A DNA stretch of 64,000 bases from assembly GCA_009784185.1 (NCBI GenBank), contig WRCD01000002.1:1-64000 (forward strand), read 5' to 3'. Below are positions 1 through 8,654 of this stretch, one piece after another. The notes under the pieces were generated by a model. It searched no databases and had not been told where the DNA came from. It worked only from the letters and a program-made list of their open reading frames with translations. Position 1 is the first letter of the stretch, and each line of letters begins with the position of its first letter. Source of the stretch: Bacillota bacterium. Lineage in GTDB: Bacteria; Bacillota; Clostridia; Christensenellales; UBA1242. The position numbers were made by a program, and so were the translations under genes.

Positions 1-1
1 A

Positions 2-3000
2 TATTTGAATCTTGGCACACAGGCCATAAAGAATCATATAAACAACAAAGTGATTGTTGATGCAAGTTTTTCGTTTAACTATGACCAAAGCCCAACTCTA
101 GTGCCGATGATAAAATCAAACACGAACTTTTCTCGACATGATGGTCGCTTATATGAATTGAACTACACCCAAGCCTCAGGCAAAGTAACTATAGATGTAA
201 AAGATTATCTTGAGCAGTTTATAAATCAGGCAGTAATTTCCATATGGGATGCTAAAACCGGGAATTCCAACTTTACCAGTTCTGTTTTAACTGTTTGTTA
301 TGTAGAATTTTATGCAGGCGAATATAATATTACGCAAAATCTTGGTGACGGTGGCATGGGAACAGTAAACATGAACAATGGTGGTTTTGGTTATGCATAT
401 GACAGCGTTGTTACAACCGACTATCATATACCAATACAAATCAGCCATATCTTTAATGAGAGTTATGGAAATTCTTATGGTGTTGGTAATGGATTTAAGC
501 TTAATATACAGCAAAGAGTGGTTTTGGAAGATGGACTTTGCTATTACTACCAAAGCGCATCCGGTAAAAAATACTATTTTAACAACGGAGCCATAAGAGA
601 AAATAAAGAACTGGGTCTGAGGCTTTACAGAAACAGCAGCACCGGCATAATCCAGCTTATTGACCGCCAGGGCAATACCTTGGTTTTTAATTCTGCTGGA
701 AATCTGATTGAAATGCATGAGTATCCGTCGAGATACGATGCCCCCTTGCCCGCACAGAACATAAAGTTAACGTACAGCGGAAACAATATTTCAACCGTAA
801 CTAACAACTTTACAACTCTTACTTTTGGCTACAGTGGCGGTTATTTGCAAACAATTACGGACCAAAGTAGCCGAAAGCTGGCGCAATTTGTGTATACCGG
901 AGACAAGCTAACAAGAGCGGAAAAATATTTCACCAGTTCAACTTTATCAACCGATGCGTACGCAACTCTACTAACATATACCGGCAACAAAATTGCGAGC
1001 ATAACCAACGAATTGGGAGAAAAAGTGGCGTATGCGTATACCTCTAATCAGGTTAGTTCTATTATTACATCCAATACCAAAAACTCTAATATTGTGCCCG
1101 TTACAACAAGCATTGAGTATGTGACCTATTCCAGGAGCACGTTATTATTATGCCGGATTGTAATGGATAGAACCACGGTATTAAGTCAAGGAAACTACAG
1201 AAGACACGTATCATTTAAAGGCAACGAGGTTGTTTCGGATTACTCGTACGAGAAAACGGCAAACGGCAATTTTATACCGATGTCTGCTTATTCAAACAAG
1301 TTTGACTATACCTCTTTTGCCGAGACTTATGCAGATACAAGAGACTTATACTGTCAGGAATTTGATACTTCTGTAGTCCGCAGTCATCCATTTAACCTTG
1401 ACATAACTTTTCCCACACAAAGCGGAACGCACAGTTACGCCATGCTTATATGGGTTAAAAGAGTTGGGAATCTGCAAAATAAAGACCTTATGATATCGGA
1501 AAATGCGACATCACTACTTGGATTCTTTAGCAGAGACTTGCTAAACTCCAATCTGTTTGATTGGCAATTTTATGTGTATGAATTCAATCAACGAACCAAT
1601 TTCAGTTCGTTTACTATTGGAATAGATGGCGATGGAGCGGCCGGTTTTAGTATCCACTCTGTGCGGCTGGTGAAGTTACCACCGCAGTTAACAAAACTCA
1701 AGAAAGAGGAATTTGAGCCTGTGAGGGATTCATATGGACGTCCAACTGCAGTATTCCAGTATAATGCGGTCGATAACTCAATAACATCTTATGAGTATGA
1801 ATATGGTGCAGCAAGTGGCAATTATCCCGGTCAACTACTAAGTATAACCGAGCGCACGGGCAGCGCAACGCTAACAAAAGCGCAATACGAAATACAAGCC
1901 ACGCAAGTAAGTCAGGTGGTGTATGGCTACACGGCTTATAGTATTAATAATGCAAGCTTCTCTTTTCTAACAGGCACAACCACTTATGGTTCATCATCCG
2001 CTTCAGGTGCACCAAAGTTTACCACGTCTTACGGTTACGATACTGTTACCAACAGTGCTACTCGCGGACTGCTGACATCATACACCAATGAAAACGGGGA
2101 AACAACCACTTTTACATACAATCCAAACGGCAATGTAACAACCACGGTTTCCGATTTGGTTTACGACAATTCCTATTACGACAGTGGATTATTGGCAAGC
2201 ACAAGCCTGGGTGGTTTAAGTAACCAATTGTCTTATAACCAGCACGGAGGTCTTGCAAGTGTTGGCCATAATGGTTTTAACACAAGTTTTGGCTACCACA
2301 ATGACGGCAGTCTTGCAAACGTATCTGTAGACAATCAGCAACTGGTTAATTACACATACAGCCAATTACAGGATGTTGTTAATTATAGCAACAACCAGAG
2401 TGTATTATACAATTACAGCAACGATTATTTGCAAAGCGTGGTTGGAATCAAAAACGGCACACCTTCCACTATAGCGGAATTTAGTTATAATAACCGCAAT
2501 GAGCTTGCCGGCATTTCACATCCAAACACCGGCGTAGATTATGGCTATCAATATACACGTGATTTTAGCGGCACTAACATGGACCATTTATTGCTGGCAT
2601 ATCAAGCGGCTAATTTTAATGCTCTGGCCACTGTTCACCATGCAATAGGCTCCGATAAATATATAACTGCAGGGTATTTCAAGCATCCGTTTGCCATGCA
2701 GACTCTGCAAATGGATACTGCAACATATAACTATAACAAGTTTGGGCAGTTAAGCGGTATAAACAAACATAACGGCACATTAAGCTACGCATACAACGAC
2801 GGGTTCAACCGCCTGACCGATAAAACCATGGCGTTTAATGGCGGGGCAAGCTTTACAAGCGCCTATACATATCCGGCAAGCACTATAACTAACGGAAGAG
2901 TTTCAACCGAGGAGTTTAAGGTTGGCGGCACAACCCAATCGGCTCATACTTACACCTATTACCCCAACGGCAATCTGCAAAGCATAATAGGACCAAACAA

Positions 3001-4327
3001 CACAACCGAATATTTTTATGACCAGAACAACCAGCTGATAAGAGAAAATGTAAACGGAACCCAGCATTATTATTGGTATAATGCTGCAGGCAACATGGTG
3101 TCTGCAAATGCTGGCGGGTTTAAATCATTCACATATCAAACCGGGTGGAAAGACCAGCTGGATACCGCCACGTTTGGCGGAGTAACGTACAACATTACGT
3201 ACGACACGGCAGGCAACCCGCTGCAGTACCGCCACGGCAGAACCATGACGTGGAGCAACGGCAGGCAACTGACAGAGATAGCCAACCCAACAGGCTTTTT
3301 TACAAACATTAAGTATGATTATGACTATGCCGGCATGAGAACCAGCAAAACAGTTAACGGGATAGAAACATATTATTACTGGGAAGGAAATAAATTGCTT
3401 GCAGAATGGAAGCAAGGTGTGCTGCTATGGTATTACTACGACGAAACAGGCGTATCTGGAATGAACTATGACGGGCAGGATTTTTACTTCCGCAAGAATA
3501 TTCTTGGAGACATTACCGAAATATACAATACTTCAGGGCAAATAGTGTGTTATTATATCTACGACGCATGGGGCAATATTTTGGTTGAGCAGCACACCAC
3601 TTACATACCGGGTTCACTGGCGGTTGTACAGGCCAACCCATGGCGGTACAGAGGGTATTATTTTGACCGCGAAACAGGCTTTTACAATCTCAACAGCAGA
3701 TACTACGACCCTATGCTCATGCGCTTTGTTAACGCCGACGAACCCACCATGCTTTTCCTGACGGCAAGCATGCCAAGCGGAGCAAATCTGTATGCCTATT
3801 GCTTGAATAATCCAGTGATGTATACTGATAGCACCGGAATGTTTATTGACCAAATATGGAACTGGATACAAGCAGGATATTATGGTTTAGCCAATGCAGC
3901 TATGTTTATGTCGTCGGTAGCAGTTGCTCTTTTCTCTGGAAGCGTGACAGCAGCAGCTGTGAGTGCTGTGTTGGCGCCGTTAGGGCCAATAGGTGTATTG
4001 GCAGGTGTTGGAGTAGGTGCGTTGGTAGCGGTGGGGGCATTTGGTTCCGCACTGAATATTTGTTGGCCTGGGACTAATCTAGGAGACTTCGGCAATAAAA
4101 TAAACAGTTGGGCAGGCGGACATTTTAACACGGGTGCCAATTTCCTTTGGCATGATGTGGCTGTGCCGGGCTGGGATTGGCTTAAGAAAAACAGTGATGC
4201 GATTTCTGAGGGGCTTTTTATATCAATGTTCTACACCTGGGCAGTTCCGCCACTCTTTTACGTAAACTTTGCGCTTTTTGCTGCTTCTTCTACTGTTTCA
4301 GTTTTAAAATACTATGGTATGATTTAA
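2..4327 (+). CDS. RHS/YD-repeat secreted protein (WapA-like), 5' end missing
   Basis: This is the C-terminal 1,440 or so residues of a large RHS-family polymorphic toxin. The frame is open to the window edge and no ribosome-binding site precedes the TTG at 5, so the real start lies upstream. Tyr-rich YD repeats (GYDT, TYNPNGN, YDYAGMRTS type) run from about 1700 to 3400. The RHS-associated core follows at about 3540-3850, with YDAWGN, NPWRYRGYYFD, SRYYDP and GANLYAYCLNNP. In the family these repeats form a shell around the C-terminal toxin. After the core come about 150 variable residues starting at DSTGMF. They are rich in Ala/Gly/Val with several membrane-like segments (about 3890-4060 and 4220-4310), so a membrane-acting tip is possible. 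The next gene is a small membrane protein suited to be its immunity partner. RHS assignment is secure; toxin activity is inference. Confidence 0.9.
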   Translation, partial: YLNLGTQAIKNHINNKVIVDASFSFNYDQSPTLVPMIKSNTNFSRHDGRLYELNYTQASGKVTIDVKDYLEQFINQAVISIWDAKTGNSNFTSSVLTVCYVEFYAGEYNITQNLGDGGMGTVNMNNGGFGYAYDSVVTTDYHIPIQISHIFNESYGNSYGVGNGFKLNIQQRVVLEDGLCYYYQSASGKKYYFNNGAIRENKELGLRLYRNSSTGIIQLIDRQGNTLVFNSAGNLIEMHEYPSRYDAPLPAQNIKLTYSGNNISTVTNNFTTLTFGYSGGYLQTITDQSSRKLAQFVYTGDKLTRAEKYFTSSTLSTDAYATLLTYTGNKIASITNELGEKVAYAYTSNQVSSIITSNTKNSNIVPVTTSIEYVTYSRSTLLLCRIVMDRTTVLSQGNYRRHVSFKGNEVVSDYSYEKTANGNFIPMSAYSNKFDYTSFAETYADTRDLYCQEFDTSVVRSHPFNLDITFPTQSGTHSYAMLIWVKRVGNLQNKDLMISENATSLLGFFSRDLLNSNLFDWQFYVYEFNQRTNFSSFTIGIDGDGAAGFSIHSVRLVKLPPQLTKLKKEEFEPVRDSYGRPTAVFQYNAVDNSITSYEYEYGAASGNYPGQLLSITERTGSATLTKAQYEIQATQVSQVVYGYTAYSINNASFSFLTGTTTYGSSSASGAPKFTTSYGYDTVTNSATRGLLTSYTNENGETTTFTYNPNGNVTTTVSDLVYDNSYYDSGLLASTSLGGLSNQLSYNQHGGLASVGHNGFNTSFGYHNDGSLANVSVDNQQLVNYTYSQLQDVVNYSNNQSVLYNYSNDYLQSVVGIKNGTPSTIAEFSYNNRNELAGISHPNTGVDYGYQYTRDFSGTNMDHLLLAYQAANFNALATVHHAIGSDKYITAGYFKHPFAMQTLQMDTATYNYNKFGQLSGINKHNGTLSYAYNDGFNRLTDKTMAFNGGASFTSAYTYPASTITNGRVSTEEFKVGGTTQSAHTYTYYPNGNLQSIIGPNNTTEYFYDQNNQLIRENVNGTQHYYWYNAAGNMVSANAGGFKSFTYQTGWKDQLDTATFGGVTYNITYDTAGNPLQYRHGRTMTWSNGRQLTEIANPTGFFTNIKYDYDYAGMRTSKTVNGIETYYYWEGNKLLAEWKQGVLLWYYYDETGVSGMNYDGQDFYFRKNILGDITEIYNTSGQIVCYYIYDAWGNILVEQHTTYIPGSLAVVQANPWRYRGYYFDRETGFYNLNSRYYDPMLMRFVNADEPTMLFLTASMPSGANLYAYCLNNPVMYTDSTGMFIDQIWNWIQAGYYGLANAAMFMSSVAVALFSGSVTAAAVSAVLAPLGPIGVLAGVGVGALVAVGAFGSALNICWPGTNLGDFGNKINSWAGGHFNTGANFLWHDVAVPGWDWLKKNSDAISEGLFISMFYTWAVPPLFYVNFALFAASSTVSVLKYYGMI

Positions 4328-4349
4328 TAAAAAGATAAAGGGGTGCAAC

Positions 4350-4619
4350 ATGATAATTAGCAAGAAAACTCTATGTATGTTTATTGGTTTGAGTGTTTTG
4401 GCGTTTTTAAGCATATTAAGCCGTCGGCTAGAATGGGGCGGGGCTTTTGAAATTGCTTTTCTTGCGGGAGTCCTTGTTTTTGGAGTCCTTATGATAGTGT
4501 TTTATCACTATGATAAGAACAGAAAGAGGAAAAACAATAGTGCTTCCCAAGATAGTAGTGGCCAGGGTGGTCGGGGAGACGATAACATTGGTCAGGGGGG
4601 CGATAATACTGATACATAA
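4350..4619 (+). CDS. Small two-helix membrane protein, putative immunity protein for the upstream RHS tip
   Basis: An 89-residue protein starting 22 nt after the RHS stop, with AAAGG and GGGGT upstream of the ATG. It has two hydrophobic helices at residues about 9-25 and 33-53, a basic stretch (KNRKRK) and a polar Gly/Asp/Asn tail with two GQGG units. I recognise no family. Position directly behind an RHS tip, small size and membrane location fit an immunity protein against a membrane-active toxin domain, but that rests on context only. Its 3' end overlaps the proposed start of the next RHS gene. Confidence 0.6.
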   Translation: MIISKKTLCMFIGLSVLAFLSILSRRLEWGGAFEIAFLAGVLVFGVLMIVFYHYDKNRKRKNNSASQDSSGQGGRGDDNIGQGGDNTDT

Positions 4620-6084
4620 ACTAAAAACCAACATTTTAATACCGATTATGGCTGTGTTTCTGGCACTCATTTGCCTATTCGTTTTCAACGCGCAAGACTG
4701 GCAGCGGGTGTCTGCGGAGCAGGTTCAAAACGAGATTGTGGCAACAAGCGAAGCAGATAGTTGGGTGGATGAGGACTTTTACATAACTTTTGCGTTTTTC
4801 ATGATTGTGACCGAGAATGAACTGTTTATCGGCATGAACTTCACGTGGCAAAACGGTAGGCAGTTAGCAGGAATTTCTAACAACGGCGGGGCGAGCAACT
4901 ACATTAGTTATCAATACGATTATGCAGGACAACGGACAAGCAAGACGATAAACGGCGTAACCACTTATTACTATTGGGAAGGCAACAAGCTGTTAGCCGA
5001 ATACAAGCAAGGTGTGTTGACATGGTTCTATTATGACGAGTCGGGTATATGTGGCATGAACTATGCAGGTGCGGACTATTACTTCCAAAAAAACATTTTG
5101 GGCGATGTTTTGGTGATATACAACACTGCTGGGCAGCTGGTGTGCTCGTACTCGTACGATGCCTGGGGAAACACAACTTGGAGCAACAATACGGCTGTAT
5201 CTAATTCGGCAAGCGTAATGCATAGCAACCCGTGGCGATACAGAGGCTATTATTTTGACGGCGAAACAGGTTTTTATTATACATCCTCAAGATACTATGA
5301 CCCGCAGATTGGACGGTTCATCAATGCGGATGAGCCTACAATGCTGTTCATAACCGCCACCATGCCGGGCGGAGCAAACCTTTATGCTTACTGTTTAAAC
5401 AATCCGATTATGCTGACAGATAGTACCGGAATGTTTATTGACCAATGGTGGGGAAAGGCTTTAACAATCGGCTTTGGCGTAATTAACCCGGTTTACGGCA
5501 TAGCAATGCTTGTGGGTGGCGGAATATCGGCTCTGTCAGGCGGAGACTTTTGGGATGGTGCTGGATGGGGCATGGCGGCGGGATTGATGGTAGGAGCTGT
5601 GGCAGCAACAGTATTCTCGTTCGGTACAGCTGGAGCACTATCAGCAGCAATGATGGGTGCAGGTATTGGCATAATCTCAGGAATGGCGGGTAGCGTTATT
5701 GCTCAGGGCGGTTTTGGAAACCTAGACCCCTGGCGCCTAGCAGGAGCAGGCATGATTGGTGGCGCTATTGGAGCTGTAGCGGGAGTAGCAGGATTTTATG
5801 GTGCTGCAATGGGAAAACTTGCTGGTGCGCAGCTAGGAATGAATATGGCTCATGCTAGACATTTAGGTACTGGTTTTAACATTCTAGGGAAACTCGGAAT
5901 AAATGTAACTGCGGCATCAAAAATATTGATTGGCGCAGGCGGTGTTATGGGCGGTGCAATAGGCGGAATAGGCGGCGGAGCAGGTGCAAATATGCTTGCT
6001 AATACTTTCATTAAGCGAGACTATGACCCAAGAATTAATGCGTCTATGGGAGTATTCTTAAGAGTGTTTAAATGGCTTCGTTAA
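4588..6084 (+). CDS. Short RHS protein: signal peptide joined directly to an RHS core and tip (orphan tip)
   Basis: The frame is open from 4510. I prefer the TTG at 4588 because GGGGAG lies 9 nt upstream and the resulting N-terminus has a basic region (R, H, K, K) before the hydrophobic run ending near FVFNAQDW, a plausible signal peptide; ATG 4648 has no ribosome-binding site. From about 4845 the protein is closely similar to the last 350 or so residues of the upstream RHS protein (TWQNGRQL, YYYWEGNKLLAE, NPWRYRGYYFD, SRYYDP, GANLYAYCLNNP) but lacks nearly all YD repeats. After DSTGMFIDQ the tip is different: about 200 residues of Gly/Ala-rich membrane-like sequence with many GxxxG motifs. 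It looks like an RHS gene with a large internal deletion, or a displaced tip cassette as known for rhs loci. It may be functional or a recombination reservoir. Confidence 0.75.
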   Translation: MVRGAIILIHKLKTNILIPIMAVFLALICLFVFNAQDWQRVSAEQVQNEIVATSEADSWVDEDFYITFAFFMIVTENELFIGMNFTWQNGRQLAGISNNGGASNYISYQYDYAGQRTSKTINGVTTYYYWEGNKLLAEYKQGVLTWFYYDESGICGMNYAGADYYFQKNILGDVLVIYNTAGQLVCSYSYDAWGNTTWSNNTAVSNSASVMHSNPWRYRGYYFDGETGFYYTSSRYYDPQIGRFINADEPTMLFITATMPGGANLYAYCLNNPIMLTDSTGMFIDQWWGKALTIGFGVINPVYGIAMLVGGGISALSGGDFWDGAGWGMAAGLMVGAVAATVFSFGTAGALSAAMMGAGIGIISGMAGSVIAQGGFGNLDPWRLAGAGMIGGAIGAVAGVAGFYGAAMGKLAGAQLGMNMAHARHLGTGFNILGKLGINVTAASKILIGAGGVMGGAIGGIGGGAGANMLANTFIKRDYDPRINASMGVFLRVFKWLR

Positions 6085-6104
6085 TTAAATAATAGGAGAA
6101 AACT

Positions 6105-6464
6105 ATGGAAAAAATAATTGCTACTTTCAGTTTAGGGAAACAAAAATCGGGATTATTTTCTAATATGCAACACGCAATGAAAATACAAGTATGGTTAAAA
6201 GATGCCGTTGAACTTAAGGCAAAAATTGTTCGGTTAGATTTACCCCTTACTTCTCCAAGCCAAAACGAACCGGGTTTCAAACTTGTGCCTGGTCAGGTTG
6301 AAGCTCGCTTTGAATACAACGGAGAAAATTTGGTGCGGTCTAGCAAGCCGGGCACACTGTTAACAGGTTTCTCCATGACCTTTGCTAAGTACCACGACAA
6401 AGAGATTACCATTTTGTATTCCCCGACACATGACGAAATAATGATACCAAAGCAAAAAATATAA
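6105..6464 (+). CDS. Hypothetical small cytosolic protein, putative immunity protein for the second RHS tip
   Basis: A 119-residue soluble protein with AGGAG upstream of the ATG, 20 nt after the second RHS gene. No signal peptide or membrane segment. Predicted alternating strands (IATFSLG, AKIVRLDLPL, EARFEYNG, EITILYSP) suggest a small beta-rich fold. I do not recognise the family. Being the only gene between the RHS tip and a terminator, it is the natural candidate immunity gene for that tip. That is inference from gene order. Confidence 0.6.
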   Translation: MEKIIATFSLGKQKSGLFSNMQHAMKIQVWLKDAVELKAKIVRLDLPLTSPSQNEPGFKLVPGQVEARFEYNGENLVRSSKPGTLLTGFSMTFAKYHDKEITILYSPTHDEIMIPKQKI

Positions 6465-6492
6465 CTAATCAGACACCGGCAATATAAACAAT

Positions 6493-6520
6493 AAAACGGC
6501 TACCGAAAGGCGGCCGTTTT
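6493..6520 (+). terminator. Intrinsic terminator after the RHS region
   Basis: AAAACGGC and GCCGTTTT pair around a 12-nt loop, the right arm ending in a T run, 29 nt after the last gene. Confidence 0.6.
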
Positions 6521-6557
6521 GAGTGCAGTAAAAACTTTACAAAACATAGCACAAATG

Positions 6558-6598
6558 TTTGACATTTTGGTCAGGGGGACGGAGGTGTTGACACAAAG
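6558..6598. repeat. Possible remnant of a GGGGGACGG-type repeat
   Basis: Two TTGACA motifs (6559-6564 and 6588-6593) flank TCAGGGGGACGGAGGTG. This composition recalls short repeats that accompany REP-type transposases in clostridia. No transposase is present in the window. The 341-nt gap 6465-6805 otherwise holds only terminator hairpins and a long hairpin. Confidence 0.25.
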
Positions 6599-6623
6599 CC
6601 TGAGGAGTAACCGAAATTAAATA

Positions 6624-6653
6624 AAAAAGCCGTGCTATTAAGCACGACTTTTT
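6624..6653. terminator. Bidirectional intrinsic terminator
   Basis: AAAAAGCCGTGCT (6624-6636), a 4-nt ATTA loop and AGCACGACTTTTT (6641-6653) form a strong stem with A and T runs on both sides. It can end transcription from the RHS side and from the minus-strand tRNA side. Confidence 0.75.
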
Positions 6654-6746
6654 ATTTACAAAAGTTTCCTAGCCCATCTCGTTTTTGCGTTAGATAGCGG
6701 GATTGCGCTGTTGGTTTTAATCCGGCGTAGTTTGCGACTATGCCCG

Positions 6747-6790
6747 GAACACCCCTAACGAAAATGTATTGCATTTCGTTCCGGGTGTTC
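6747..6790. repeat. Long imperfect hairpin downstream of tRNA-Ser
   Basis: GAACACCC (6747-6754) pairs with GGGTGTTC (6783-6790), and inside it AACGAAAATG pairs with CATTTCGTT. On the minus strand it lies 16 nt past the tRNA 3' end without an obvious U run, so it may be a processing or folding element rather than a terminator. Confidence 0.4.
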
Positions 6791-6805
6791 AAACTCTGTC
6801 GCCAT

Positions 6806-6893
6806 TGGCAGAGAGGACAGGATTTGAACCTGCGGTACCTTGCGGTACACCACCTTTCCAAGATGGCACATTCGACCACTCTGACACCTCTCC
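6806..6893 (-). tRNA. tRNA-Ser(GGA)
   Basis: Read on the minus strand, 88 nt fold as a class II tRNA: acceptor GGAGAGG pairs with CCTCTCT (one G-U at the end), an A-box region GTGTCAGAGTGGTCGAA, anticodon loop CTTGGAAAG giving anticodon GGA, a long variable arm TACCGCAAGGTA, T arm with GGTTCAAATCC, and an encoded CCA at 6806-6808. The long variable arm and the GGA anticodon identify serine. Confidence 0.95.
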
Positions 6894-6904
6894 GTACAAC
6901 GGAT

Positions 6905-6933
6905 ATGATACATTAAAAAATGCTGCCTGTCAA
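6905..6933 (-). promoter_or_regulatory. Sigma-A promoter of tRNA-Ser
   Basis: On the minus strand TTGACA (6928-6933), a 17-nt spacer and TATCAT (6905-6910). Transcription would start about 5 nt before the mature tRNA 5' end. Confidence 0.8.
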
Positions 6934-6957
6934 GCAACATTTTTAATGGTTAGATAA

Positions 6958-7701
6958 TTAAATTTGAGTGTATTCATCCAGGTCGCCCGGGAGAGTAAGG
7001 ATTACTCCTGTTCCCCAGTTAACAACGGTTGTGTTTACTGTTATGCTGTTGTCGCCCGAGGTAAACGTTGCGGTAAAGGTTTTTAATGCTCCGCTTGCGT
7101 CTACTACATATTTCAGAACAACGCTTGTATAATGATTTGTGGTATGAAACAGGTGCTTGAATCCGCGCAGCACTTCAAAGCCGGCATCGGTCAGCTCTAC
7201 ATTCCATTCCGTACCGCCGCCGGACAATGGATTTGATGACACGCTTTTAAGCCATTTGCGGTCGTCAAAATTTGCATCTATAAAACCGTATTGGTTGTAT
7301 AACTTATCTGTATGAAAATCGTATTTTTGTTTTATAAACTCATTGGACTCTTCATTGCCGGGGTCGTAGCTGGGGTTGGGCCGCATCATGTGTGTAAACG
7401 AGTTGGTTACCCAGGCATCAAACTGATACACGGAATTAACCTTGTTTACCATATGAAGTTTTATATTATTGCTGGTGCTGCGGTCAACCGTAACCGTATT
7501 TTGATGAACGGTTGTCTGGCTGCCTTGCTTAAAGGTTATGGTTGTTTCCGTTTTAAAAGTTTCCACCTGTTTCAGCGTAGCCAGAAAGGTATTTAAGGCT
7601 TCTGTGTCGGCCTCGGACGCTGTTCTGTCAAAAATACAGCCTGACAGGCCGAACATTGCTACCATAACTACAGCCATACAAGAGACCAAAATCTTCATCA
7701 T
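6958..7701 (-). CDS. Lipoprotein of unknown function
   Basis: A 247-residue protein with a classic lipoprotein signal: basic start, hydrophobic core and lipobox LSGC with Cys22. The mature part has long amphipathic beta strands (FKTETTITFKQG, VVLKYVVDASGALKTFTATF) resembling the LppX/LolA-like half-barrel lipoproteins found in Firmicutes, which bind lipids or other hydrophobic ligands; this is a fold impression only. RBS AAAAGGAG is good. A possible promoter TTGTTT-17-TATACT lies just upstream on the minus strand. The gene lies upstream of the separately promoted tRNA-Ser. Confidence 0.7.
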   Translation of the reverse strand: MMKILVSCMAVVMVAMFGLSGCIFDRTASEADTEALNTFLATLKQVETFKTETTITFKQGSQTTVHQNTVTVDRSTSNNIKLHMVNKVNSVYQFDAWVTNSFTHMMRPNPSYDPGNEESNEFIKQKYDFHTDKLYNQYGFIDANFDDRKWLKSVSSNPLSGGGTEWNVELTDAGFEVLRGFKHLFHTTNHYTSVVLKYVVDASGALKTFTATFTSGDNSITVNTTVVNWGTGVILTLPGDLDEYTQI

Positions 7702-7775
7702 AAGTTTAAATCTCCTTTTTTAGTAGTATACTCAAAACTGTTTAATAAAACAAGCGTTTTTCAGAATAATTAGTA

Positions 7776-7804
7776 TTGACAAAAATGTCGGATTATAGTA
7801 TACT
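7776..7804 (+). promoter_or_regulatory. Strong sigma-A promoter
   Basis: TTGACA (7776-7781), 17-nt spacer, TATACT (7799-7804), 30 nt upstream of the gene at 7835. Confidence 0.8.
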
Positions 7805-7834
7805 GACAGCGATTAAAATTAGCGAGGTGGATAA

Positions 7835-8644
7835 TTGCATACTTACGTTAAAATGCTGGATAGTTTGGGCAGAGAGGTTGGCAGCATTGAAGAGGCGGTG
7901 GTTGTAGAAAAACGTAAGGGTTCCACATTTGTGTCCTGGCATTTCAGGAAGTTCCGGCCCAATGCCGCGGTTAGCATGGGTTATTACGATGAAAACGGCA
8001 AAGTAAGTGAGATGGTCAGTTTCTTTTTTGACAACGGCCGGCGTAATACGGAAGGAGAAAAGGTTGCGGGCGGAGAACTGTCCGGCAGGCACTGTATAAT
8101 TCAGCGGGTTCCGCAAAACTCATCACACATTCTCGAATTTACCGCAGATAATCCATTGCATAAATTTTTTAAAAGCAAGATTGACGGGCATGGAAAACCC
8201 AACGGCAATTTTGAAGTATGTTTAGATGTATCAACCGTAACGGACCAGAGAGTCCAAAAAACGCATACCGGCAAGTGTTCTATATCAAACGGAGTTACCA
8301 TGCGGCACAATGTAATGAGTGATTCAATCGGAATTGGGTTTTACCGTCAGGGGCTTCATAGTGCAGCAACCGTAATATTTAACCTGGATGATGAGCCCGG
8401 GCTGGAAAAGTTTGAAGAAGAAATGTTTGCTGCCATTCATTCCGAGGAACTTGAAATTGTGAGAGACGATGCGCGGCAAAGTGATTATACAATTATAGAA
8501 GACGCAGAAGAGGCGGCCGGGGATTTAAAGGCCGGAGATGCCGCCAAACTTATTTATGAAAGCATATACGGGCATCCGGCCGCCGCCGCGGGTGCGGGAG
8601 CGGGCAGAGCCGATAGCGGAACCGGGATGATAAAAGAAGGCTAA
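7835..8644 (+). CDS. Hypothetical cytosolic protein
   Basis: A 269-residue protein starting at TTG behind GAGGTGG (5-nt spacing); an ATG at 7853 is the alternative. No signal peptide or membrane helix. The first 200 residues look beta-rich (VGSIEEAVVVEKRKGSTFVSW and similar strands), followed by an acidic helical stretch and a low-complexity Ala/Gly tail (PAAAAGAGAGRADSG). No family recognised. It heads a two-gene unit with the gene at 8655 (10-nt gap) behind a near-consensus promoter. Both end in Gly/Ala-rich tails, and both contain beta-rich segments with similar spacing, so they may be distant paralogues. Confidence 0.65.
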   Translation: MHTYVKMLDSLGREVGSIEEAVVVEKRKGSTFVSWHFRKFRPNAAVSMGYYDENGKVSEMVSFFFDNGRRNTEGEKVAGGELSGRHCIIQRVPQNSSHILEFTADNPLHKFFKSKIDGHGKPNGNFEVCLDVSTVTDQRVQKTHTGKCSISNGVTMRHNVMSDSIGIGFYRQGLHSAATVIFNLDDEPGLEKFEEEMFAAIHSEELEIVRDDARQSDYTIIEDAEEAAGDLKAGDAAKLIYESIYGHPAAAAGAGAGRADSGTGMIKEG

Positions 8645-8654
8645 GGAAGAAAAA

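Noticed and set aside
4510..4587. Second RHS protein starting at ATG 4510
   Set aside because: It would overlap most of the tail of the small membrane protein and has no RBS; TTG 4588 has GGGGAG.
6558..6598. Third poly-G promoter of the same class
   Set aside because: The run is only five G and no gene follows in the right direction before two terminators.
6769..6957. 62-codon ORF over the tRNA region
   Set aside because: It is read antisense across tRNA-Ser and is a common annotation artefact.
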